A DNA stretch of 64,000 bases from an uncultured Prevotella sp. (lineage in GTDB: Bacteria > Bacteroidota > Bacteroidia > Bacteroidales > Bacteroidaceae): the NCBI GenBank assembly GCA_905235325.1, contig CAJOLE010000008.1, positions 530 through 64,529 of the forward strand, written 5' to 3'. The notes under the pieces were generated by a model. The model worked only from the letters and a program-made list of their open reading frames with translations, ran no database searches and was not told the origin of the DNA. Position numbers and translations under genes: made by a program. Positions 27,450 to 36,297 of the stretch are shown one piece after another. Within the stretch, counting starts at the first letter, position 1. The number at the start of each line of letters is the position of its first letter.

Positions 27450-29762
27450 ATGGATAAATACGTAAAACTGTTAGAAAATCTTCCATTCGACGTGCTGCAC
27501 ATAGCACAGTCGTTTGCCAACGACAACAAGTCGCCCAAGATTGAGCCGGCTCACCTGTTGCGCGCCTTGCTGCACAAGAGTGCCGGACTGGTGAACTACA
27601 TTGAGGACACGCTCGACGAAGACTACTACTATTTGGTAGACTGGACTGACATGCGAATGAAGCAGTGCGACAAGTCGCCCTACCCGATGAAGGGCATCGA
27701 ACTGTCGCACGATGCCGAGCAGGTCGTCAACGAGGCGCAGGACATCAGCGAGAAGTGCGGACTGACGGAAATCACCGCTCCCTGCCTGTTGGCCTCGCTC
27801 GTCACGCCAGGCATCGGTTTCTCCTACGAGCAGTTGAAGACGCTTCCACTGCAGGCCGAAAAGATTATCCGGAACATCCAGTCGGGCGCTCCGGCCAAAC
27901 CGGCTGCCGCTTCCTCCTCTGCAAGTAATAGTAATAAGGTGTCGGCGGGCGCGGCGCCTGCCGAAGAATACTGCGTCGATATGCTGGCCGAACTGCCTGA
28001 GGCACCGGTCATCGGATTCGACAACGAAGTGCTCTCCATCACCGAGGTGCTGGCACGCAAGGACCGGGCCAACCTGCTCATAGTAGGCGAGACGGGCGTC
28101 GGCAAAAGCAGCCTTATCTACAGCATTCTGCAACGGGTGCGCGACAAGAAGGTGCCAGCCTCGCTCGAAGCGCTGCAGCCCTTCGAGCTCGACCTCATCG
28201 CCCTGAGTCAGGGCGTCAGCTACAAGGGCGAGATTGAAGACCGCTTCAAGCAGGTGACGGAAAACCTGCTGAACATGACCCAGCCCTTGCTGGTCATCGA
28301 GAACTTCCACCGTGTCGAGGATAAACAGTCGACGCTCAACGGCATCTTGCCGGGCCTGAAGCGCCTGCTCTCGAAGAACCAGCTGCAGGTGGTCATCACG
28401 TCGACCATCGACGGCTATACCAAGGACATTGAAAAGGACAAGGAACTGACGTCGTTCTTCGAGAAGATGACCGTCGAGGAGCCTAACGAGGAGCAGGCCG
28501 TGGCCATTATCCAGGCCAAGCGCCAGGGCTATGAGCAGTTCCACAAGATGACGATCGCCGACGAGGTGCCTGCCGAGATTGTCAGGCTGGCCAAGCGCTA
28601 TATGCCCGACCGCCGTCTGCCGTCGTCGGCCCTCGACCTGCTCGACCGTGCGCTGGCCTCTGCCAAGATTGCCGTCGAGATGGCCGCCCTGACCCAAGAT
28701 CCCCAAGAAGCCCAGACTGCCCAAGAAGCCCAAGAAGCCCAAAACATCCTCCAGAAGGAAGCCGTCCGCGACGTCGTCGCCAAGATGACGGGCATACCTA
28801 TGGGTAACATCCAGAGCGAAGAGCGCGAGAAGCTGGCGAACGCCGAGGAAATCATCCACCGTCGCGTCGTCGGCCAGACTCATGCCATCAAGAGCATTCT
28901 CGATGCCATCTTCGAGAGCCGCTCGGGCTTGAACAAGAAGGGGCAGCCTATGGGCTCGTTCTTCTTCCTCGGCCCGACGGGAACGGGTAAGACCGAGCTG
29001 GCTAAGTCGCTGGCTAACTTCCTCTTCGACGACGAGACGGCCATGCTGCGCTTTGATATGTCGGAGTACAAGGAGGAGCACTCCGTGGCCTTGCTTTACG
29101 GTGCACCTCCGGGATACGTCGGCTATGAGGAGGGCGGCCTGCTGGTCAACCAGATTCGCCAGCACCCCTACTCCGTCGTGCTGTTCGACGAGATTGAGAA
29201 GGCTCACAAGTCGGTGTTCGACCTGTTCCTGCAGATTCTCGACGAAGGCAAGCTGCACGACCGCCTCGGACGTGTCGGCGACTTCTCTAACTCGCTCATC
29301 ATCTTCACGTCGAACATCGGCTCTGACTATATCTTCAAGTCGTTTGGCGAAGGCCGCGTGCCTACCCACGACCAGATGCTGGAGGTGATGCAAGGCCAGT
29401 TCCGCCCGGAGTTCCTGGCACGTCTGACTGAGATTGTGCCCTTCTCGCCCATCACGCCTGAGATGATCAACCGCATCTTCGACATCCACATCAAGAACCT
29501 GCTGAAGACGCTGAACGAACAGAACATCACGCTCGAGATCGACGAGTCGGCCCGCAAGTACGTCACCAGCGTAGGCTTCAACGCCCATTACGGTGCACGC
29601 CCCATCCTCGGCATCATCCGCAAGGAGATTCGCCGTCCGCTGTCGAAGCTCATCATCAGCGGCGACATCAACCCCGGCGACAAGGTGACGATGAAGTACG
29701 ACGAGGAGCAGAAGCAGATACAGTGGGACATCGATACGCCCGACGAGCCGGTGACTGAGTAA
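27450..29762 (+). CDS. clpV: T6SS AAA+ ATPase ClpV (TssH)
   Basis: Two AAA modules (GETGVGKS, GPTGTGKTEL), Clp N-domain. Confidence 0.88.
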   Translation: MDKYVKLLENLPFDVLHIAQSFANDNKSPKIEPAHLLRALLHKSAGLVNYIEDTLDEDYYYLVDWTDMRMKQCDKSPYPMKGIELSHDAEQVVNEAQDISEKCGLTEITAPCLLASLVTPGIGFSYEQLKTLPLQAEKIIRNIQSGAPAKPAAASSSASNSNKVSAGAAPAEEYCVDMLAELPEAPVIGFDNEVLSITEVLARKDRANLLIVGETGVGKSSLIYSILQRVRDKKVPASLEALQPFELDLIALSQGVSYKGEIEDRFKQVTENLLNMTQPLLVIENFHRVEDKQSTLNGILPGLKRLLSKNQLQVVITSTIDGYTKDIEKDKELTSFFEKMTVEEPNEEQAVAIIQAKRQGYEQFHKMTIADEVPAEIVRLAKRYMPDRRLPSSALDLLDRALASAKIAVEMAALTQDPQEAQTAQEAQEAQNILQKEAVRDVVAKMTGIPMGNIQSEEREKLANAEEIIHRRVVGQTHAIKSILDAIFESRSGLNKKGQPMGSFFFLGPTGTGKTELAKSLANFLFDDETAMLRFDMSEYKEEHSVALLYGAPPGYVGYEEGGLLVNQIRQHPYSVVLFDEIEKAHKSVFDLFLQILDEGKLHDRLGRVGDFSNSLIIFTSNIGSDYIFKSFGEGRVPTHDQMLEVMQGQFRPEFLARLTEIVPFSPITPEMINRIFDIHIKNLLKTLNEQNITLEIDESARKYVTSVGFNAHYGARPILGIIRKEIRRPLSKLIISGDINPGDKVTMKYDEEQKQIQWDIDTPDEPVTE

Positions 29763-29805
29763 CGACAATTACACATTATTATATTTAAAGTAAAACGAAC
29801 GTATT

Positions 29806-30261
29806 ATGGCAAGAAAAACTGTAATCAGTAAGGTGCTTGACGTTGAAGCACAAGACGGCATCATCGAGTTCCCGCAGAACCGTGCCCTGTATGCCGACCA
29901 GTTTACCGACGAAGCCCCACAGAGCGACGATGAGCGCGAAGGCTTCAAGACAAAGAGTATGAAGGACGTGTTTGAACACTACCAGCCCAGCAAGAAGGGC
30001 ATCGCCCTGGAGAACGAGGAGGGAGGAGCCGTCTACGAGGACTTCGACTTCAAGTCTGTCAAGGACTTCGAGGACGAACAGCTTATTGACCAAAGCGAAC
30101 TCTTAGGAGCCGCCAAGGAAAAGATCGACGCCTACAACTCGGTCATCCGCCAGCTGGAGAAGAACAAGAGCCTGCGCAATGCACTGAAGGACGAGGCTGC
30201 ACGCGGAAACCTGAAGGACGCTCTCAAGGCTCTGCTGGCTGAAATTGAGGAGGCAGAGTAA
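29806..30261 (+). CDS. tssB: T6SS sheath small subunit TssB
   Basis: Size and position before TssC; sheath-like sequence. Confidence 0.8.
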   Translation: MARKTVISKVLDVEAQDGIIEFPQNRALYADQFTDEAPQSDDEREGFKTKSMKDVFEHYQPSKKGIALENEEGGAVYEDFDFKSVKDFEDEQLIDQSELLGAAKEKIDAYNSVIRQLEKNKSLRNALKDEAARGNLKDALKALLAEIEEAE

Positions 30262-30304
30262 ATCAGTTTAGCAAATCGAAAATCAGTAAATAGTAAATTG
30301 TATT

Positions 30305-31687
30305 ATGGCAGCAGAAGAACTGAAAAAACAAGAAGAAGGCCAGCCTGTAGAACTCCGCGAAAGGGAAAAGGTTGAAAACCCTGCGGCGCTCTTGCAGCAG
30401 AGCCTCGACGGGCTGAACAAGTTTGGTGGTTTCCAAATGGTGAAAGGCCTCATCAAGGGAGTTGAGAACATGGATCCGCGCCGCAAGGCCGTGAAGAACA
30501 TCTTCCTCTCTGACTCCGCATACAAGGATGCCCGCAAGAAACTGAAGAACGAACTGGAACTGTGGGTCAAAATACTCGGCGAAGGCGGCTCCGACCCGAT
30601 GGCTATTATCGAGCAGTGTACGGCCAAGCGCGACAAGACTGAGACCAACATGAAGAACAACCTGTTCTCCATACACGACGAGATCAAGAAGCTGGAAGTT
30701 ACCTACCGCTCGCTTGACTCCTTCTTCGCCAACGCAGGACAAGGCAAGATTGACTGCCTGACGCTGATGAACGTCAACAAGGAAGAACTGGAATACCACG
30801 ACTCAGAGGACACGCTGGCCATCCGCGACGAGCTGGAGCGCTACTACGACCGCCTGAGCCTGAAGAACAACTACTCTCTGCTCATCGTCCCAGGATACCT
30901 CGGCGACGCCAACACCATCCGTATGTGGGCAGACACCGCCTACCGCAACAAGGTCATCATGCTGACCGACTTCAAGGACTCGATGAACTTCGAGATGCTG
31001 AAGGAGGAACTCGACGATGCCAACATGATGGGCCAGGAGGCCAAGATGGCCAACGTGGTGATGACCTGCAACTACCTGTTAGGCCGCAAGAAGTCGGAAC
31101 TGGCCGACGAGGACGACGACCTCTACATCCCCGGCTCGGCAGCCCTCGCCGGCCGCATGACCAACACCGAGGAGACCGTCATCGCACAAGGCTGTGCCGG
31201 CAAGAAATACGGCACGCTGAGCAACGTCAAGGGCTCGCGCCTCGACCTGCGCAAGTCGGAGATCGCCGCCCTGATTGACCAGGGTGTCATCCCGATGGTC
31301 GAGGAGGATGGCCGCACGATGGCCTTCTCAAACCGCTCGCTCTACAACGGCGCTACGCTCGGTCTGCAGGAGTACCCCATCGTCCGCACCTTCGACTGGA
31401 TTGGCAAGGTATTCCAGAACTTCTTCAACGACGAGGCATTCATTAACTGGAATTCCAGCGTCAAGGCTGAGTTGCAGCAGGCTGTCCACGACTTCCTGAG
31501 CGACTACAAGGGCCCGGGCAAACTCATCGAGAACTACAACCTGAAGAGCATCAATCAGGATCCCAAGACGAAGGACATCAAGATTGAGGTCGAACTGAAG
31601 CCCTTCTTTGCCGCAAAGAACTTCTTCATCGAACTGACCGGCCACAACGGCACCGCCGGTGTCGAGTGGGATCAGAACGTGCAGTAA
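30305..31687 (+). CDS. tssC: T6SS sheath large subunit TssC
   Basis: TssC-like sequence (VIPMVEEDGRTMAFSNRSLYNGA, LKPFFAAKNFFIELTG). Confidence 0.85.
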   Translation: MAAEELKKQEEGQPVELREREKVENPAALLQQSLDGLNKFGGFQMVKGLIKGVENMDPRRKAVKNIFLSDSAYKDARKKLKNELELWVKILGEGGSDPMAIIEQCTAKRDKTETNMKNNLFSIHDEIKKLEVTYRSLDSFFANAGQGKIDCLTLMNVNKEELEYHDSEDTLAIRDELERYYDRLSLKNNYSLLIVPGYLGDANTIRMWADTAYRNKVIMLTDFKDSMNFEMLKEELDDANMMGQEAKMANVVMTCNYLLGRKKSELADEDDDLYIPGSAALAGRMTNTEETVIAQGCAGKKYGTLSNVKGSRLDLRKSEIAALIDQGVIPMVEEDGRTMAFSNRSLYNGATLGLQEYPIVRTFDWIGKVFQNFFNDEAFINWNSSVKAELQQAVHDFLSDYKGPGKLIENYNLKSINQDPKTKDIKIEVELKPFFAAKNFFIELTGHNGTAGVEWDQNVQ

Positions 31688-31730
31688 GACATTATTTTCA
31701 TATTATTAATCCTTTAAAACAAAAACAATT

Positions 31731-32138
31731 ATGGCATCACAAAGAGTTGTAACGCTCAATGCCGACGGCATTGCAGAACGCGAGATTATGTATGTTCGTT
31801 ATGAACTGAACCAGCAGACTGACGTCGAAGGTCAGCCTACGGGAACGACACGTGGCGGTAAGATTCGCTTCAAGGTAAAGTCGAACGACGACGGAAACAC
31901 CGACCTGCTTGAGTGGATGTGCGACACCTACATGTCGAAGAGCGGCACCATTTCCTGGCCCAACCGCCAGGGTGGCGAGATGAAGCACCTCGACTTCAAG
32001 GAGGGCTACATGGTAGAGTATGCTGAGACCTACGACAACAAGAACGAGGTGCAGCAGTACGAGGAGTTCACCATCTCCGCCAAGGAGATTGCCATCGGCA
32101 ACGCCGTCCACAACAACCGCTGGACCATCGACAACTAA
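31731..32138 (+). CDS. hcp: Hcp/TssD tube protein
   Basis: Bacteroidota TssD-like sequence and context. Confidence 0.85.
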   Translation: MASQRVVTLNADGIAEREIMYVRYELNQQTDVEGQPTGTTRGGKIRFKVKSNDDGNTDLLEWMCDTYMSKSGTISWPNRQGGEMKHLDFKEGYMVEYAETYDNKNEVQQYEEFTISAKEIAIGNAVHNNRWTIDN

Positions 32139-32150
32139 TTGGTCTTCAAT

Positions 32151-32192
32151 AGGTTTGAGACTTGACCGCGCTCAGGTCTCAAACCTTTTCCT
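32151..32192 (+). terminator. Intrinsic terminator/attenuator after hcp
   Basis: AGGTTTGAGAC (32151-32161) pairs with GTCTCAAACCT (32176-32186), followed by a T-rich tract. Confidence 0.75.
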
Positions 32193-32225
32193 TTTGTTTA
32201 TTTATAAACTAAAACCATTAAGAGC

Positions 32226-34145
32226 ATGAAGTTTCCAGAGTTCGATTCGATAGTCGACAGTGCTGCCGGCGCAGCAGGCAACGCGGCCGACGCGGCTGGC
32301 AAGGCGGCTGGCAAGGCGGCCGATGCGGCAGGCAAGGCAGCAGGCAATGCAGCCGATGCAGCAGGCAAAGCAGCTGATGCGGCTGGCAAGGCAGCAGGGA
32401 ACGCAGCCGATGCAGCAGGCAAGGCAGCTGGCAAGGCAGCCGATGAGGCAGAAAAGGCAGCAGGCAAAGCGGCCGATGCAGCAGGCAAAGCGGCTGGCAA
32501 GGCAGCCGATGAGGCAGAAAAGGCAGCAGGCAAGGCGGCCGATATGGCAGGCAAGGCGGCCACTGAAGGCGCGAAACAGGCCAAGGGTGCGGCAGCCAGG
32601 ATTGACAGTGCCGTGGCTGAGACAAAATCGAAGTTAGACAGTGCCGTCGCTGATGTGACGAAGAAGTTAGACAGCCAGGTCTCGAAGGTGACAAACGAAC
32701 TGGAAAAGAATGTAGAAGCCGGCGTCAAGGAGGCCAAGAAGGAGGGCAGCAAGATTGAGAAGGCTGCCACCGACCTGGCAAAAGATGCCGAAAAACAGGC
32801 CGGGAGTGCCATCGACGGTGCAAAGTCGAAAATCGGCGATACCGTCTCCGGTCTTGAAAAGATGGCCGAGAACACCGCTGCCGGAGCCGACCAGATGCTG
32901 AAGGAGGCTATCGACAACGGCATGAAGCAGCTCGACGACATTGCAGGCGACGTCATGCCTGATGTCGAGAAAGCATTCGACCAGTACAAAGGCGAAGCCG
33001 AGAAGTTAGGCAACGAAGCCAAGCAGGAGGCAGAGAAAATGGCCAACGAGCTGGAGAAACAAGGCAAGGAAATCTACGACGCGGCTGAGGGGATGGTCAA
33101 CGAGGCCGTCAACGAGGCCGAGCAAGAGATAGACAAACTCGTAGAGGAGGGCAAACAGGCTATTGACAATGTAAAGGACGAACTCAACGAACTGAAGAAC
33201 GAAGCCGAAGATGAGTTCAACAACCTGAAAGATCAGGCCAAGGATAAACTCGACGACCTGAAGGACCAGGCCAAGGATAAACTCGACGACCTGAAGGACC
33301 AGGCCAAGGAGAAACTCGACGACCTGAAGGAAGAGGCCAAGGAGAAACTGAAGGAGCTGAAGGAAGAAGTCCTCGACAATCTGAAGGAAAAGGGAAAGGA
33401 ACTCATCGACGAGGGCAAGGAGAAGATTAAGGAGGCCGTAAAGGAAAAGGCCAAAGAGATACTGGAGGAAGGTAAGGAGAAGGCCAAGGAAGTGCTCAAC
33501 GACATCAAGGAGGCCGCCAAGGAAAAGCTCGACGACCTGAAGGCCAAGGGCAAGGAGGCACTGAAGAATCTGGTCGCCGACCCCTCGGAGGCATTCTCCT
33601 CATTAAGCAACTGGGGCAACGACATCACGTCGGGACTGAAACCTAAGGTTCCTGACCTGTCAGCTCTCGGCACAGACAAATTGAAGACGCCGGCGATGAC
33701 GGCACTGAATACCGGTCAGGCAGAAAGCGACGACGACTTCCCGTTTTACGGCTACGTGAAAGTGGGCGGCCAGAAGTACGCCGTCGTGGAGTGTACATAC
33801 GAGTTTCACCAGACGCAGGACAGCACCGGCAAGCCGTCGTCAAGACCCCGCGGCGGCAACATCACGTTCAAGACCCCGTCGCTGAGCGACGACAACGTGT
33901 TCTTCTACAAGTGGATGTTCAGCAAGACCGAGGTGGAGTCTGGCTTCTTCAAGTTTGTCGTCTATTCAAGCAACAACAAGCGCAATTATAAGACCGTGTC
34001 GTTCGAGAACGCCTACTGCGTCAAGCTGCAGGACTACTTCAACGACAAAGACAGCAAACTGATGTACACTGAGGTGACTATCGCTGCCGAAATCATACAG
34101 GTTGGCTCTAACGATATTGCCGAGTTCAACAACGAGTGGAGCTGA
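32226..34145 (+). CDS. Evolved Hcp: ~500 aa Ala/Gly/Lys-rich coiled N-terminal extension plus C-terminal Hcp/TssD domain
   Basis: AADAAGKAAGK and LKDQAKDKLDD repeats; C-terminus FYGYVKVGGQKYAVVECTYEFHQ...NITFKT. Confidence 0.8.
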   Translation: MKFPEFDSIVDSAAGAAGNAADAAGKAAGKAADAAGKAAGNAADAAGKAADAAGKAAGNAADAAGKAAGKAADEAEKAAGKAADAAGKAAGKAADEAEKAAGKAADMAGKAATEGAKQAKGAAARIDSAVAETKSKLDSAVADVTKKLDSQVSKVTNELEKNVEAGVKEAKKEGSKIEKAATDLAKDAEKQAGSAIDGAKSKIGDTVSGLEKMAENTAAGADQMLKEAIDNGMKQLDDIAGDVMPDVEKAFDQYKGEAEKLGNEAKQEAEKMANELEKQGKEIYDAAEGMVNEAVNEAEQEIDKLVEEGKQAIDNVKDELNELKNEAEDEFNNLKDQAKDKLDDLKDQAKDKLDDLKDQAKEKLDDLKEEAKEKLKELKEEVLDNLKEKGKELIDEGKEKIKEAVKEKAKEILEEGKEKAKEVLNDIKEAAKEKLDDLKAKGKEALKNLVADPSEAFSSLSNWGNDITSGLKPKVPDLSALGTDKLKTPAMTALNTGQAESDDDFPFYGYVKVGGQKYAVVECTYEFHQTQDSTGKPSSRPRGGNITFKTPSLSDDNVFFYKWMFSKTEVESGFFKFVVYSSNNKRNYKTVSFENAYCVKLQDYFNDKDSKLMYTEVTIAAEIIQVGSNDIAEFNNEWS

Positions 34146-34173
34146 ATAAAGTGAATAGTGAAATATCGGCCCT

Positions 34174-36279
34174 ATGTCAATATCCGTAAAAAACATTACT
34201 TTAAGCATCGACGGCACACAGTCGAACAAGTTCAAGATAGAACTCAGCGGTGCGCAGTACAACCTGAACAACTTCAAGCTGGTGCAGCGGCTCGACGAGC
34301 CTAATGTGCTGACCTTCGACCTCGTCAAGGATCCTTTGGAGGACATCAGTGAACCTCAGTTCACCGTGTGTGCCGACATCATCGGCAAGCCCGTGACGCT
34401 CAACCTGCAGACCGACTCCATCGAGACGGAGATAGCCAAGTGGGCACAGGGAGCACAGGTGGCCGACCTCGAGTTTGACGGTGTTGTCACCGGTACCTCC
34501 GCCACCCGCGACAGCAGCCAGTACGTGGTGCATGTCGAAGCAAAGACGTGGGACACTCTCCTGCAGGATCATCCTAACTGCAAGTCATACGAGGATAAAA
34601 CTCTAACTGACATTGTGCAGGACGTGCTTGACGGCATTCCTAACCTCAATCCGAAGATTCTCACACGCCACAGCAACAAGATTGAGTACACCGTTCAGTA
34701 CAATGAGACGAACTACGACTTCCTGAAGCGGCTTGCCCATCGCTACGGCGAATGGTTCTTCAACGACGGCACCATCCTGCTCTTCGGACAGATTGGCGAA
34801 CCAGAGCCTGTCGTCTTGGGCTATCCCAGCAAGGATGTACCCGAATACAGTGTGAAGATGAAGATGCGCCATGTGGACTTCAAGCAGGTGGCCAGCTCAT
34901 ACCACGCTTTTGACAGTACCGTCAAGGAGGGAAAGGACGAGTCGGAGAAGGAGATGAACACGCTCAACAACAAAGTCTATGAGGCTTCTGTCAATAACTT
35001 CGTCAAGCCCACGCTTGAACAGCTCAACATGGGCGGTATAGCCGGCGAGGACAGCCGTCAGACCATGCTCGACATGGCGGCCAAGTCACAGGCACGCAGC
35101 AATCGTGCCCAGATGCTGGAGTACACGGGAGTCACCTACTGCTCTAACCTGAAGCTCGGCAGTAAGCTCGTCATCAAGGACAACTACATAGCCAGTGCTT
35201 CCGACAACGGCAAGAGCGACGTGCAGCAGGACGAGATTCTTATCACCGAGCTTATCCATGAGTTCGACGTCGAGGAGCATTACAAGAACACCTTCAAGGG
35301 CCTGCCCTCTGGCTGCGATTATCCCCCGACCAACTCCTCCAATAGTTCCCCCAAGTGCCTGCCAAGTCGAGGCAATGTCAAGGACAACGAGGATCCTGAA
35401 AACCTCGGACGCATCCGCGTACAGTTCGACTGGCAGAAGCAGCAGGACGAGAGCATGATGACTCCCTGGCTGCGCATCCAGCCCTACGGCGGCAAGGATA
35501 AGGGTTTCTTGTTCATCCCCGAGATTGACGAGGAGGTGATGGTTGGCTTTGAAGGTGACAATGCTGAGCGGCCTTACATCATGGGCAACTATTTCAACGG
35601 CGTCGACTCGCCCGACGAACTGTGGCTGCCGGGGGAAAACGAAGTCAAGGCCATCAGAACGAAGAACGGCCATACCATTGAGTTCCACGACAAGGGCAAG
35701 GGCGGCTTCATTCGTATTTACGACAACAAGAAGAACAACTACTCGCTCACGTTCTCTACCGACGGCAAGCTCATCAAGCTGCAGTCGTCAGGCAACATCG
35801 AACTGTCAGCCGCCAAGGACATCGTCATCCAGGCTGGCAACGACTTCAAGCTCACGACGGGGGCCGCCATGACCAACATCGTGGGACAGAGTTTCCACAT
35901 GGAGGTGGTACCGGCACAAGCTATTACCCCGCCAGAGCCCATCATGTCGACCTACGAAGAACCGGTGTGTAGCATGCCACCCGCTCCGACAACTACCCCG
36001 GCCATGTTCCAGCTTGACCTGGCTAACGGGAAGATGACCATGAAGACCAAGGAAGTAACTGAGGAAGTAGACAACAGCATAGACATCAAGACAAAAGAGC
36101 TGCTGCATACGGCAAATGTTCACTACAAACTGACCAACGGCAGCTCGTCCATAGAGATGGCGGGCAGCAATGCTTCGCTCTCGGCCGGAGCAGAACTTTT
36201 CCTGCAGGCTACTACCAACATGACAATATCAGCTATGGGCACCATGAATATGGGAGCCATGACTATCTTGATGAACTGA
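34174..36279 (+). CDS. vgrG: VgrG (TssI) spike protein
   Basis: NLGRIRVQFDWQKQQDESMMTPWLRIQPYGG, EIDEEVMVGFEGDNAERPYIMG. Confidence 0.93.
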   Translation: MSISVKNITLSIDGTQSNKFKIELSGAQYNLNNFKLVQRLDEPNVLTFDLVKDPLEDISEPQFTVCADIIGKPVTLNLQTDSIETEIAKWAQGAQVADLEFDGVVTGTSATRDSSQYVVHVEAKTWDTLLQDHPNCKSYEDKTLTDIVQDVLDGIPNLNPKILTRHSNKIEYTVQYNETNYDFLKRLAHRYGEWFFNDGTILLFGQIGEPEPVVLGYPSKDVPEYSVKMKMRHVDFKQVASSYHAFDSTVKEGKDESEKEMNTLNNKVYEASVNNFVKPTLEQLNMGGIAGEDSRQTMLDMAAKSQARSNRAQMLEYTGVTYCSNLKLGSKLVIKDNYIASASDNGKSDVQQDEILITELIHEFDVEEHYKNTFKGLPSGCDYPPTNSSNSSPKCLPSRGNVKDNEDPENLGRIRVQFDWQKQQDESMMTPWLRIQPYGGKDKGFLFIPEIDEEVMVGFEGDNAERPYIMGNYFNGVDSPDELWLPGENEVKAIRTKNGHTIEFHDKGKGGFIRIYDNKKNNYSLTFSTDGKLIKLQSSGNIELSAAKDIVIQAGNDFKLTTGAAMTNIVGQSFHMEVVPAQAITPPEPIMSTYEEPVCSMPPAPTTTPAMFQLDLANGKMTMKTKEVTEEVDNSIDIKTKELLHTANVHYKLTNGSSSIEMAGSNASLSAGAELFLQATTNMTISAMGTMNMGAMTILMN

Positions 36280-36297
36280 CACATCTTATTTGCACTT

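Noticed and set aside
27471-29768. 765-aa antisense ORF opposite clpV
   Set aside because: Mirror of the ClpV frame, no recognisable domain; ClpV motifs are unambiguous on the + strand
32226-34145. LEA/desiccation protein
   Set aside because: Repeats are LEA-like, but the C-terminal domain is Hcp-like and the gene lies between hcp and vgrG
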